Below, piece after piece: positions 34,708 to 43,642 of a stretch of 64,000 nt of DNA. This stretch comes from Bacteroidales bacterium (GTDB taxonomy: Bacteria; Bacteroidota; Bacteroidia; Bacteroidales; UBA932): contig JAQUBZ010000002.1 in the NCBI GenBank assembly GCA_028686425.1, positions 51,488-115,487 on the forward strand, in the 5' to 3' direction. The position numbers and the translations under genes were made by a program. The notes under the pieces are model-generated. The model ran no database searches and was not told the DNA's origin. It saw only the letters and a list, made by a program, of their open reading frames with translations. Positions within the stretch are counted from its first letter, which is position 1. Each line of letters opens with the position of its first letter.

Positions 34708-35289
34708 ATGATAGTGGGGAAAGAAAAAGAGTCAGTTATTCTTGAAAAGGTCAGACGACACGAAAAAGATGCCGTGAAGGAGTTTTATACCCTTTATATA
34801 GGGTACCTTACGACAGTATGTTCCGGCTATATCACAGATAGGGAAGATGTGAAGGACATCCTTCAGGAAAGTTTCATGAAGATACTGAAAGCGATTGACA
34901 CATTTAAGTATGTAGGAGAAGGTTCTCTGAAAGGATGGTGCACAAAGATTGTTGTCAACGAATCATTGAAATTTTTGAAGAAAAGTCAGAAGCGGAGCGT
35001 TTTTATTCGTCCTGTGAACAGCGATATGCCGGATATACAGACAGATTCGGAGCAGGAGACTGAACCTGACATAAAAGATGTTTCCACAGGTGTAATTTTG
35101 GAGATGATAAGATCTCTTCCGGTAGGATACAGAACCATATTCAATCTTTATGTGTTTGAGCATAAGAGCCATAAGGAGATAGCCTCTATTCTGAAAATAT
35201 CCGAAGGCACTTCCGCCTCCCAATTTCATCGAGCCAAACAACAATTGGCCAGACAAATAAATGATTATAAATTATCAGAACAACATTGA
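34708..35289 (+). CDS. ECF-family RNA polymerase sigma factor
   Basis: A 193-residue group 4 sigma factor. Region 2 includes EFYTLYIGYLTTVCSGYI and the DREDVKDILQESFMKIL recognition helices. Region 4 holds SLPVGYRTIFNLYVFEHKSH and the helix-turn-helix IASILKISEGTSASQFHRAK. I take the ATG at 34708; the GTG just before it is also possible. The next gene starts one base after the stop and encodes a membrane protein with an N-terminal region of the kind that holds such sigma factors inactive, so it is the likely partner. Confidence 0.9.
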   Translation: MIVGKEKESVILEKVRRHEKDAVKEFYTLYIGYLTTVCSGYITDREDVKDILQESFMKILKAIDTFKYVGEGSLKGWCTKIVVNESLKFLKKSQKRSVFIRPVNSDMPDIQTDSEQETEPDIKDVSTGVILEMIRSLPVGYRTIFNLYVFEHKSHKEIASILKISEGTSASQFHRAKQQLARQINDYKLSEQH

Positions 35290-35290
35290 T

Positions 35291-36484
35291 ATGAACACAC
35301 ATTGGACAGATATTCTCCGTGAAAAGATGGAAAGTCATCAGGAACCCGAACCTGAAGGGCTGTGGAGTGCCATTGAACAGAGAATAAATAACAGACATAG
35401 TATTATTTTCCGAAAAATAGGAATAGCGACTGCAGCGGCCGCTGCAGCAGTTCTTTTGCTTTTGTCCATATTAAATCACATCACCCCGACATTTAATGCA
35501 CCTGTGATGAATGGAAAGAATCTGATAGTTGAGGCTCCCGCAAAGATTTCATATAGCCGGATAACTCGAGTTTCCGCCCCATTGCCCGTCGGGCATAAAA
35601 TTGCACTAAACACCGATAACAGTGCCGAAAATGAGCATGATGCCGATATTGGTGGTGTTTCTTGTCGAGAAGTACCTGATAATGAGACGTATAATACAGG
35701 TAAAATCATTCCTGACACCATAATTACTTCTAATTCTCAAATGCCGAAAGCGGCAAAAAAAGACACTTCTGTCTCAGAAAAGATCTCCTTTCCGGATTTT
35801 GACACCCTTTTTGAGGACGAACATGACGATTTTCTTAACAAACAATACTCTTCCAATTGGCTTGCAGGCGTATATACGTCCAACCTGCCGATTGCTCCGA
35901 CCAAGAGGGGAGGACTTCTTGCCGCTTCTGAACAAAGTCCGTTATATGACAGAGATTATCCTGTCGAGAAACAATACAGACTGCCTATAACTATCGGATT
36001 ATCCGGAAGTTACAATTTTACAAAAAGATGGGGTTTCACAAGTGGCATAACTTATACAAGGCTTTCATCATTTTATGCTTACAAATCGGATGATTATTGT
36101 TACAAATCGGAACAAATCCTTCAGAATATCGGTATTGCGTGCAATGTAAACTACAATTTATGGTATTACAAGAGATTTTCTCTCTATGCCGCGGCAGGAG
36201 GTCTTGTCGAAAAGAACATATCAGGTAAGCTTTATATAGAGGAATCAATTGATAATAAATTAGTTACAAATATAAATGATTCGTTTATCATAAAGCAGTT
36301 GCAATGGGCTGTGTCCGCCTCGGCAGGGTTGAAATATAAACTGACCGAAAGGATAGGTTTGTATTTTGAACCGGGAGTAACCTACTATTTTGACAATAGT
36401 GCGGACACGGATACATATTATATGGACAATCCATTGAATTTTTGCCTGAAAATCGGGCTCAGCTTTTCGCTCTCCTCCATATAA
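35291..36484 (+). CDS. Membrane-anchored probable anti-sigma and barrel-like protein
   Basis: A 397-residue protein in three parts. Residues 1-38 form a short charged N-terminus (WTDILREKMESHQEPEPEG) as in partners of Bacteroidota ECF factors. A single membrane segment rich in Ala and Leu lies near 45-62 (GIATAAAAAAVLLLLSIL). A long periplasmic linker follows, then from about 230 a set of amphipathic beta strands (ITIGLSGSYNFTKRWGFTSG, then YFEPGVTYYFDN) ending in a phenylalanine-rich C-terminus as in PorT/OmpW-like barrels. The start is the ATG at 35291, one base after the sigma stop. An inner-membrane helix and a barrel in one chain is topologically odd. Confidence 0.75.
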   Translation: MNTHWTDILREKMESHQEPEPEGLWSAIEQRINNRHSIIFRKIGIATAAAAAAVLLLLSILNHITPTFNAPVMNGKNLIVEAPAKISYSRITRVSAPLPVGHKIALNTDNSAENEHDADIGGVSCREVPDNETYNTGKIIPDTIITSNSQMPKAAKKDTSVSEKISFPDFDTLFEDEHDDFLNKQYSSNWLAGVYTSNLPIAPTKRGGLLAASEQSPLYDRDYPVEKQYRLPITIGLSGSYNFTKRWGFTSGITYTRLSSFYAYKSDDYCYKSEQILQNIGIACNVNYNLWYYKRFSLYAAAGGLVEKNISGKLYIEESIDNKLVTNINDSFIIKQLQWAVSASAGLKYKLTERIGLYFEPGVTYYFDNSADTDTYYMDNPLNFCLKIGLSFSLSSI

Positions 36485-36515
36485 GAAACTCTTTTTTCTG
36501 CTGTAGAAAGTTATT

Positions 36516-36546
36516 CTTGCAATATATGGATGTTTTCTTAACTTTG
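36516..36546 (+). promoter_or_regulatory. Promoter of the large outer-membrane protein gene
   Basis: CTTG (36516-36519), a 19-base spacer and TAACTTTG (36539-36546), 26 bases before the ATG. Confidence 0.6.
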
Positions 36547-36572
36547 TAAAAAATTACCAAACAATCCACTAT

Positions 36573-39464
36573 ATGAGACGTTTTTCCCTTCCTATCGCCG
36601 CTCTTTTCATTTTCTTATTTTCAGGTACAGTTGAAGCACAGATTCTCATAACCGAGGATATGTTTGCACCTCAAAAACTCACTATAAAAGCCACTGTCCT
36701 GGATGAAAGCAACGGAGAGCCTGTGAGTTATGCCTCCGTATATCTAATTCCCAAAGGAGATACCACCATTTCTCATTTCACACTTTCCGATACAACCGGC
36801 GTGGCCACTATTCCTGAAGTGATGAAAGGAACATATACGTTTGTAGTAGAGCTGCTTGGATATAAGACATACACAAAAGAACAGTTTTTCGATTATAAGA
36901 GGAAGGACCTTGGAGAAATCAAGCTTGCCGTTGATAAAGAAGCACTTGAAGCTGCCAGAATCTCAGTTGCGGCTAATTCGATTATCGTAAAGCAGGACAC
37001 GATTGAATACAACGCATCCTCCTTCATGGTGTCACAGAATGCCAATCTGGGGGATCTCCTCAAAAAGATGCCGGGAATTGAGGTCTCAAAAGACGGCAGT
37101 GTCAAAGTAAACGGACAGGACATTTCAAGAATTACCGTCAACGGACGTACGTTTTTCTTCGATGACAAAAAGTCGGCTCTTGATAATCTTCCCGCCAAGA
37201 TGGTCGAAAAGGTAAAGGTGATTGACAAGAACTCCGAAACGTCTCAATTTTCAGGAATAGAAGACAAAGAGAAGGAAAAAGAGATGGACATAACCCTCAA
37301 AAAGGAGTTTGAAGAGGGGTGGTTCGGCAATGCCAAGTTATCGGGAGGAACGACACTTGTCGATAAGAGCAAAGATCCTCTGATAGATGGCAGAGGGGTG
37401 CTCTATAACGGAAATGCAATGGTGGCGGCATACAACAAAAAGACTCAGGTCACCACTATTCTCAATGCCAACAATGTGGCAGCCGGTGATGCTCTGCTGG
37501 TGTTCGTCGGTTCTGACGGAGAGGACCCTCAGCCGATGAATGTAGGACTTCCTTCTACCTACCAGGCAGGTGTCAATCTGAACACCACGGTCATTAAAGG
37601 GATGGAAACCGATGCATCCGCCAACTTTGTCCGTTCACTTTCCTTAGATAAACAGCTCTCGACAAGGACTACGTTTGTTGATGACAACTATAATCTGAAT
37701 ACCATATCATCAAGCGAGAATTCCGGAACAAGCAATAAGGCAAAAGCTATAGCAAGAATAAAAAACACTCGAAGAGATAAATTCATGATTGATCTGAACG
37801 AGAACTTCACCTATACATCAGGATTTACCAGATCACAGACACAATCCTCAACAAGTGACGACAACTCTGTTCTGAACAGTTCGACCGGAATCAGGAATTC
37901 CGATTCAAGGGCGACAAGCCTTACCTCGGCTTTATCTCTCGGATCAAAGAATCTTGGAAAGAAAAACAGGTCTCTGACTATGACGGTCGTCCATTCTCTG
38001 TCCCTTACAAAGCAGGATGACAACGAATATTCAGCCCTCACAGGCAAGGTCAATGAGACCAAAGACCTAAATTATGACATCGATAACGATGTCAATACGG
38101 TGAGGACAAATATCAACTATGTTGAACCGATATCCGAGAACTGGAATATATCATTGGGACTCACAGGGGTATATCAGAAAAATGTGACAGACAAAAAGGC
38201 CTTTGACAATATCTCCAAGACACATGATGATTATTATTCCGCTTTTTCCGACAACAAGAGCATTTCCGGAACAGGAAAGCTTCTGATGCAATACAAAAAA
38301 GGGAGAAACAACATACAGTTCGGCGCAAGTGCCCAGACCATACTGAACGAAATATATTCCAAATCATTCGGAGTTTCCACAACCACCGGGAAAGGCGAAT
38401 GGTATAACAATATTTCTCCTTTTTTACAGCTCTCATTTTTAGTAAGGAGTGTAAATATGAGATTATTTTATCAGGGGACAAGTTACGAGCCGAACCGCAA
38501 GTATATTCTCCCCGTACTCGATATTTCCAATCCTGTCTATATAAGTACAGGCAATATTTACCTTGTTCCAAGGTTTAGCAACAGCATAAATATGAGTATC
38601 AGCAGAAACAATAAAAAGACCTTCTCATATCTTAACTGCTTTATGTTTGGTTTCTACAACATGAGAGATGTGGTTACAGCAAGCTGGTTTGACGACAATG
38701 GCGTCAGATATTCGGTGCCTGTCAATTCTCAAAAGCCTTCGTTCTACTTCTCTCCATACTTGACATACAACCTGCCGTTGGGCAAGGAACAGAAATTCAG
38801 AATATCGACAAGCTTGTCTCCTTCATTTTCAAAGAGAGTCAGCTATCAGAGCACAGAAATATTGAAAGGTATCGATATCGACACGTTTAACTATGCCGAT
38901 TTTATGAATGAGTTCTGGGGAGACGAGAAAGGAAGCAACTTCTATTCGGGCAAGAGCGGTTTTAAAGAGAGCCTTACAACGTCTTTTTCTCTTTCGGGAA
39001 GTCTGAGCCTGTCATATAAATTGACCGATTTCACCACCAGGGCATCGTATTCCGGGGGGCTCAACTCTACACATTATTCACTCAATTCCAAGGCTGACTT
39101 ATTGACAAGAACACACTCTTTCAGCGTATCTGAAGAATATGTCACTTCAAATCAATGGGAATTCAATACCGATTTCAGATATACTTTCTACAAAGGATAC
39201 GCCTCGGGATATGACAGACCTCAATATGCGTGGAACCTGTCAATCTCTAAAGATATCAAAGCCATATCATTGAGTCTGGAAATAGTGGATATTCTCAATA
39301 CTACCAAGAACTCCAGACACTATGTTACTGAAAATTACATAGAAGACAGCTATTCCCTCATAATGGGAAGACGCTTCCTGTTCGGTATCAAATGGAGTTT
39401 CGGCAAAATGAACTCCGCCAATGCACAGAAATCGCAGAGAGCGGCGTTTGATATGGCCTTCTGA
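36573..39464 (+). CDS. Large outer-membrane beta-barrel protein (TonB-receptor-like)
   Basis: A 963-residue protein with a signal peptide ending near VEAQ (23). Residues 35-115 form a carboxypeptidase-regulatory-like domain (KATVLDESNGEPVSYASVY). Then comes a plug-like part (LGDLLKKMPGIEVSKDGSV, then NGQDISRITVNGRTFF and LPAKMVEKVKVIDKNSE), and from about 250 a long barrel of the OMP_b-brl_3 type. It lacks SusD and TonB-box cues typical of nutrient SusC proteins. Members are outer-membrane proteins of unclear cargo. Placement after an ECF sigma/anti-sigma pair suggests possible control by that sigma factor, though it has its own TAnnTTTG promoter. Confidence 0.85.
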   Translation: MRRFSLPIAALFIFLFSGTVEAQILITEDMFAPQKLTIKATVLDESNGEPVSYASVYLIPKGDTTISHFTLSDTTGVATIPEVMKGTYTFVVELLGYKTYTKEQFFDYKRKDLGEIKLAVDKEALEAARISVAANSIIVKQDTIEYNASSFMVSQNANLGDLLKKMPGIEVSKDGSVKVNGQDISRITVNGRTFFFDDKKSALDNLPAKMVEKVKVIDKNSETSQFSGIEDKEKEKEMDITLKKEFEEGWFGNAKLSGGTTLVDKSKDPLIDGRGVLYNGNAMVAAYNKKTQVTTILNANNVAAGDALLVFVGSDGEDPQPMNVGLPSTYQAGVNLNTTVIKGMETDASANFVRSLSLDKQLSTRTTFVDDNYNLNTISSSENSGTSNKAKAIARIKNTRRDKFMIDLNENFTYTSGFTRSQTQSSTSDDNSVLNSSTGIRNSDSRATSLTSALSLGSKNLGKKNRSLTMTVVHSLSLTKQDDNEYSALTGKVNETKDLNYDIDNDVNTVRTNINYVEPISENWNISLGLTGVYQKNVTDKKAFDNISKTHDDYYSAFSDNKSISGTGKLLMQYKKGRNNIQFGASAQTILNEIYSKSFGVSTTTGKGEWYNNISPFLQLSFLVRSVNMRLFYQGTSYEPNRKYILPVLDISNPVYISTGNIYLVPRFSNSINMSISRNNKKTFSYLNCFMFGFYNMRDVVTASWFDDNGVRYSVPVNSQKPSFYFSPYLTYNLPLGKEQKFRISTSLSPSFSKRVSYQSTEILKGIDIDTFNYADFMNEFWGDEKGSNFYSGKSGFKESLTTSFSLSGSLSLSYKLTDFTTRASYSGGLNSTHYSLNSKADLLTRTHSFSVSEEYVTSNQWEFNTDFRYTFYKGYASGYDRPQYAWNLSISKDIKAISLSLEIVDILNTTKNSRHYVTENYIEDSYSLIMGRRFLFGIKWSFGKMNSANAQKSQRAAFDMAF

Positions 39465-39663
39465 TGTCGCAAATATGAGCGATGTAGTATATGATATTCA
39501 TTTTGAATAGATTATCTGTCGCAAACCGGGAAGGTTTGAAGTCCCTCTTTAAACTCAAATGATTTATGTACGCCGGATTATTGCAAAGCATGCGCGGCAA
39601 AAAGGGACTTCCATCATACTGATTCACGGTGAAGGCTCCGGTTTTAAATTTATTTTAGAAAAA

Positions 39664-39695
39664 TTTGTAAATAATAATTATTCTAAATAACTTTG
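39664..39695 (+). promoter_or_regulatory. Promoter and possible operator of the perR-like gene
   Basis: TTTG (39664-39667), a 20-base spacer and TAACTTTG (39688-39695). The spacer contains the palindrome AATAATTATT, and the boxes are flanked by imperfect inverted copies of TTTAGAA, so it resembles a Fur/PerR-type operator. Autoregulation is inferred. Confidence 0.6.
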
Positions 39696-39739
39696 TGCCG
39701 TGGAAAGAAAAACCAATCATAATTATAATTAAGAAGCTG

Positions 39740-40159
39740 ATGATAAAAGATGTAGAACAAATAAGAGGAATACTCAAGAATCATAATTTGAAGTCCACAC
39801 CTCAAAGAGTGGTTATTTATCAGATAATGAGCAAATTGGGTCACGCATCGGCGGATATGATATATGGTGAGATTTCAGATCAGTTTCAGTCGTTGACTGT
39901 AGCTACCATCTATAACGTACTCGATTCGTTTGTGGAGGTCGGGCTGCTTAAGCGCAGACTTAGTTCTAACAACAAAATGTACTTTGATGTGAATACTTAC
40001 AATCATTGTCATCTGTATAGTCAATCTCAGGAAAGATATACTGATTATGATGATCCTCAATTGATTGGGATGCTTGAACAATATTTTGGGAACAAAAAAC
40101 TCAAAAATTTTGAATTGTCCGGCGTGGAAATTCAGTTGAACGGACACTTCAAGAAGTAG
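39740..40159 (+). CDS. Fur-family repressor, PerR-like
   Basis: A 139-residue protein. The winged-helix part holds NHNLKSTPQRVVIYQIMSKL and SLTVATIYNVLDSFVEVGLL. The metal-binding half is altered: the usual HHH and CxxC motifs become NHCHLYSQSQ, with no structural-zinc cysteine pairs. I start at the ATG at 39740, which gives the usual Fur N-terminus; the longer frame begins within the promoter. Rubrerythrin lies 58 bases downstream, the common partner of PerR in anaerobic Bacteroidota, so peroxide sensing is the best guess. Confidence 0.82.
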   Translation: MIKDVEQIRGILKNHNLKSTPQRVVIYQIMSKLGHASADMIYGEISDQFQSLTVATIYNVLDSFVEVGLLKRRLSSNNKMYFDVNTYNHCHLYSQSQERYTDYDDPQLIGMLEQYFGNKKLKNFELSGVEIQLNGHFKK

Positions 40160-40217
40160 AACGGCACAATATGCAAAAAATAAAATATTAATATCAAAAA
40201 CTTTAAATCAAACAATT

Positions 40218-40793
40218 ATGGCAACATTAAAAGGTTCTAAAACAGAACAAAACCTGCTGAAATCATTTGCAGGTGAATCACAAGCACGTAACAGATATAC
40301 TTTCTTTGCAAGCGCAGCCAAAAAAGAAGGGTTTGAACAAATTTCTGCAATTTTCACGGAAACTGCAGAACAGGAGAAAGAACACGCCAAAAAATTCTTC
40401 AAATATCTTGAAGGAGGAGTGGTTGAAATTACAGCCTCTTTCCCTGCAGGAATTATTGCCACCACTGCTGAAAATCTGAAAGCTGCCGCTGAGGGTGAAA
40501 ACGAAGAATGGAGCATTTTGTATCCGGAATTTGCAAAAATTGCAGAGGAAGAGGGATTTACCGAAATAGCAAATACTTTCAAGAAAATCGCATTGGTTGA
40601 AGCCGAACATGAAGCACGCTACACCAAATTGTACAACAATGTTGTAAATGGGACAGTATTTGAGAAAGAAGAGGAAGTTGTATGGCAATGCCGTAACTGC
40701 GGATTTGTTCACAAAGGGAAGAAAGCTCCGGACAAATGCCCTGCATGCCAGCATCCTCAATCTTATTTTGAAGTGAAGAAAAATAATTATTAG
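40218..40793 (+). CDS. rbr: Rubrerythrin
   Basis: A 191-residue protein with the di-iron four-helix part (E20 in AGESQARNRY, ExxH in EQEKEHAKK at 53-56, and EAEHEARY) and a C-terminal rubredoxin-type iron site made of CRNCGF and CPACQHP. It reduces hydrogen peroxide to water with electrons from rubredoxin or NADH-linked reductases, a standard defence in anaerobes. It sits after the perR-like gene and is probably repressed by it. A 10-base palindrome ATATTAATAT lies about 27 bases upstream of the ATG. Confidence 0.96.
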   Translation: MATLKGSKTEQNLLKSFAGESQARNRYTFFASAAKKEGFEQISAIFTETAEQEKEHAKKFFKYLEGGVVEITASFPAGIIATTAENLKAAAEGENEEWSILYPEFAKIAEEEGFTEIANTFKKIALVEAEHEARYTKLYNNVVNGTVFEKEEEVVWQCRNCGFVHKGKKAPDKCPACQHPQSYFEVKKNNY

Positions 40794-40805
40794 GATTCTT
40801 TTTGC

Positions 40806-40813
40806 TATTTTTG
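40806..40813 (+). promoter_or_regulatory. -7 box abutting the SDR start codon
   Basis: TATTTTTG with four bases to the ATG at 40818. No -33 box is seen at the right distance. Confidence 0.35.
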
Positions 40814-40817
40814 TGTT

Positions 40818-41669
40818 ATGAAACAAGAACAGAAAGATAGCACCATACATACCCTCTCTGCGGACGAGGTTACCGACAATACAAAGGGTTACGCCCTTGT
40901 GACAGGAGCCTCTTCGGGAATGGGAAGAGAATATGCCCGTGAACTTTACGCTCTCGGGCATAATTTGATTATAGTGGCACGCAAAAGTGAAGACATTGAC
41001 AATGTGCGTGACGAATTGCTGTCATCTGACGGCTCCAAGACAGATGTAATATCCATAGCTCTTGATCTCGCTCTGCCTCAATCATCCGACATCCTTTATG
41101 AACAGGTCGCGGATAAGCGGATAGATATTCTGATTAACAATGCGGGTGTGTTTGAATACGGTGATGTGGTCCGTACGGACATAGATGATCTGTCTCGAAT
41201 GCTGATTCTGCACAATTACACACTTACACGCCTTTGCCGACATTTTGTCTTGCCTATGAAGGAGAGGGGATATGGTTATATTCTCAATATATCTTCGCTT
41301 ACTTGCTGGATGCCCTATCCCGGATTGGCCATGTATAGCGCCACAAAGCGGTTCAACAAGTCTTTTTCACGCTCACTCAGAGTTGAACTCAAAGGTTCGG
41401 GGGTCTCTGTCACGACAGCATATTTCGGAGCCGTGTCCACCAATCTTTTTCCTCTGAGCGACAAGCTTCGCAACATCGCTATCAACACAGGCATTATGAT
41501 TACCGCTAAAAAAGCCGCACACAGAGCATTGAAGGCCATGTTTCATAAACGCGCCAATGTCATGCCCGGGGCAATAAATTATGTGGCAATACCGTTTCTC
41601 GTGATTCTCCCCAATTGGTTTCTGAATTTTCTTGACAAAAAAGTGTTGGCAAGGTTTAAATTTTGCTAA
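40818..41669 (+). CDS. Short-chain dehydrogenase/reductase
   Basis: A 283-residue SDR with TGASSGMG (31-38 region), NNAGVFEYGD, the catalytic serine in LNISSLTC and Y-x-x-x-K in MYSATKRF. The C-terminal 30 residues are hydrophobic (YVAIPFLVILPNWFLNFL), which suggests membrane association as in some lipid-metabolising SDRs. The substrate is unknown. A -7 box TATTTTTG (40806-40813) ends four bases before the ATG, so its mRNA may have almost no leader. Confidence 0.87.
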   Translation: MKQEQKDSTIHTLSADEVTDNTKGYALVTGASSGMGREYARELYALGHNLIIVARKSEDIDNVRDELLSSDGSKTDVISIALDLALPQSSDILYEQVADKRIDILINNAGVFEYGDVVRTDIDDLSRMLILHNYTLTRLCRHFVLPMKERGYGYILNISSLTCWMPYPGLAMYSATKRFNKSFSRSLRVELKGSGVSVTTAYFGAVSTNLFPLSDKLRNIAINTGIMITAKKAAHRALKAMFHKRANVMPGAINYVAIPFLVILPNWFLNFLDKKVLARFKFC

Positions 41670-41674
41670 TTTTG
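41646..41674 (+). promoter_or_regulatory. Promoter of the nucleoside-recognition protein gene
   Basis: TTG (41646-41648), an 18-base spacer and TAATTTTG (41667-41674), overlapping the end of the SDR gene. Confidence 0.5.
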
Positions 41675-41692
41675 CGCACTTATTGCAATTAT

Positions 41693-42652
41693 ATGAAACC
41701 TGAAACCAAGCAAAGGATATATAAGTCTGTCAAAGAGGTACTTCCCAATACTACCAAAACATGTATCTGGATATTGAAAATTACAATCGGAGTATCATTT
41801 GCGATGATGCTCCTCAAATATTTCAATCTTCTTCCCTACATATCGGATGCCGTCAGCCCTTTCTTTAAATATTTCGGGCTTCCGGGAGATGCCTCACTTG
41901 CATACGTTTCGGGCTATTTCGTAAATGTCTATTCTGCGATTGCGGTGATAAGTACACTTGACCTTGATGTACGGGCGATTACAATTCTCTCGACTATGAT
42001 ATTGTGTTCACACTCGATGGTGCTCGAAATAGCGGTGCTTAAAAAGACCGGTTCATCAGGGGTGAGAATGGTGATTATCAGAACTTTTGCAGCATTCTTC
42101 CTTGGATTTATGCTCAATCTGATATTACCGGGGAGCGCGACTGTAACCACTGCCACAGAGTCGATTACGGCTACACTGTCATTTTGGGCTACATTGTATC
42201 AGTGGTTTTTGTCGGCATTGAAACTATGCATTCAGATGGTCTTGATAATATACACTCTGAATATCATCCAACGCCTGTTGTCCGAATTCGGAGTGATGGA
42301 TTATCTGGCGAAATTTCTTCGTCCTCTGATGATTATTTTCGGACTTCCCGTCAAAACGGCCTTTTTGTGGATAGTGGCCAATATCATCGGATTGGGATAT
42401 GGGGCTGCCGCCATGCTGGACGAAATATCCCGCGGCAAACTCGAAAAGAAAGAAGTTCAACTGTTGAACAGCCATATCTGCATATCCCACAGTAACCTTG
42501 AAGATTTGCTGCTTTTGACCTCTCTCGGAGCTACATGGTGGATAATGTTGCTCTCAAGATGGGGTATGTCGATAATACTTGTGTGGGAATTGAGATTGGA
42601 GTTCTATATCAGAGATATACTTTCAAGAAAAAAACGTACATTTGCAGTTTGA
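41693..42652 (+). CDS. Nucleoside-recognition (Gate) domain membrane protein
   Basis: A 319-residue inner-membrane protein of about eight segments. The start is the ATG at 41693, which follows the -7 box at 41667-41674; the longer frame would begin before it. Gate-domain features appear twice: GYFVNVYSAIAVISTLDLD with STMILCSHSMVLEIAVLKKT, and IVANIIGLGYGAAAMLDE with LLNSHICISHSNLEDLLLL. Relatives include SpmA/SpmB and FeoB gate regions. The transported molecule is unknown. trxB starts two bases after its stop. Confidence 0.8.
   Translation: MKPETKQRIYKSVKEVLPNTTKTCIWILKITIGVSFAMMLLKYFNLLPYISDAVSPFFKYFGLPGDASLAYVSGYFVNVYSAIAVISTLDLDVRAITILSTMILCSHSMVLEIAVLKKTGSSGVRMVIIRTFAAFFLGFMLNLILPGSATVTTATESITATLSFWATLYQWFLSALKLCIQMVLIIYTLNIIQRLLSEFGVMDYLAKFLRPLMIIFGLPVKTAFLWIVANIIGLGYGAAAMLDEISRGKLEKKEVQLLNSHICISHSNLEDLLLLTSLGATWWIMLLSRWGMSIILVWELRLEFYIRDILSRKKRTFAV
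42637..42644 (+). promoter_or_regulatory. -7 box of trxB
   Basis: TACATTTG inside the last codons of the preceding gene, nine bases before the trxB ATG. It suggests that trxB can be expressed on its own, with a very short leader. Confidence 0.4.
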
Positions 42653-42653
42653 A

Positions 42654-43595
42654 ATGATGAGTATGAATACAGAACAAATAAAATGTCTGATAATCGGTAG
42701 CGGGCCTGCAGGCTATACTTCGGCTATATATGCTTCAAGGGCATCTTTGAAGCCTGTATTGTATGAGGGGTTGCAACCGGGAGGACAGTTGACCACTACT
42801 ACCGAAATAGAGAATTTTCCGGGATATCCGAAAGGAATTGACGGAAACGCCATGATGGAAGACTTTCGCGCACAAGCTCTGAGATTCGGAGCCGATATCC
42901 GTTTCGGAATCGTAACCAAAGTCGATTTTTCACAGAGACCCTTCAACATTACGATTGATGAAGAGCATCTGATTCAGGCACAAACCGTGATTATTGCCAC
43001 AGGCGCTACAGCCAAATATCTCGGTTTACCTTCCGAACAGCAATTCAAGGGGATGGGAGTTTCAGCCTGCGCCACTTGTGACGGGTTTTTCTATAGAGGA
43101 AAAGTCGTTGCTGTAGTAGGTGGAGGAGATACTGCCTGTGAAGAGGCCACATATCTTGCTTCACTGTGTTCAAAAGTCTATATGATAGTTCGCAGAAATG
43201 TATTGAGAGCCTCGAAGAGCATGCAGGAAAGGGTTGCAAATACACAGAATATTGAGGTTTTGTGGGAATGTAATACTCAGGAAATATTGGGAGATAATAT
43301 GGGGGTCAGCGGAGTTCGTTTGATTAGGAAGAGTGGTGAAGTCTTTGAAAAGAAAATTGACGGATTTTTCCTTGCAATAGGTCATCATCCCAATTCCGAC
43401 ATATTCAGGGAGTGGATAGATACCGATGAGGAGGGATATATCATAACAAAAGGCAAGAGCTCCAAAACCAATGTGGAAGGTGTATTTGCCGCCGGAGATA
43501 TTCAGGATCCTAACTACAGACAGGCTGTCACTGCTGCCGGAAGTGGGTGCAGGGCGGCTCTTGATGCAGAAAGATTTTTATTGGAAAACAAATAA
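42654..43595 (+). CDS. trxB: Thioredoxin reductase
   Basis: A 313-residue FAD/NADPH disulfide reductase. The FAD motif GSGPAG is at 15-20, the redox pair C139-A-T-C142 in SACATCDGF, the NADPH motif GGGDTACEEA and the C-terminal FAD contact GVFAAGDIQD. It passes electrons from NADPH to thioredoxin. I chose the ATG at 42654; ATG 42663 is also plausible. Next to rubrerythrin and PerR it fits a redox-defence neighbourhood. Confidence 0.96.
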   Translation: MMSMNTEQIKCLIIGSGPAGYTSAIYASRASLKPVLYEGLQPGGQLTTTTEIENFPGYPKGIDGNAMMEDFRAQALRFGADIRFGIVTKVDFSQRPFNITIDEEHLIQAQTVIIATGATAKYLGLPSEQQFKGMGVSACATCDGFFYRGKVVAVVGGGDTACEEATYLASLCSKVYMIVRRNVLRASKSMQERVANTQNIEVLWECNTQEILGDNMGVSGVRLIRKSGEVFEKKIDGFFLAIGHHPNSDIFREWIDTDEEGYIITKGKSSKTNVEGVFAAGDIQDPNYRQAVTAAGSGCRAALDAERFLLENK

Positions 43596-43642
43596 ATGGC
43601 TTATTATTTGCCTAACCGTTTTTTGAACAAAAACAAACAAAA

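Noticed and set aside
40278..40961. A 227-codon minus-strand frame over rubrerythrin and the SDR start
   Set aside because: It crosses the intergenic gap and is antisense to two well-supported genes; its composition is that of a reverse-strand shadow.
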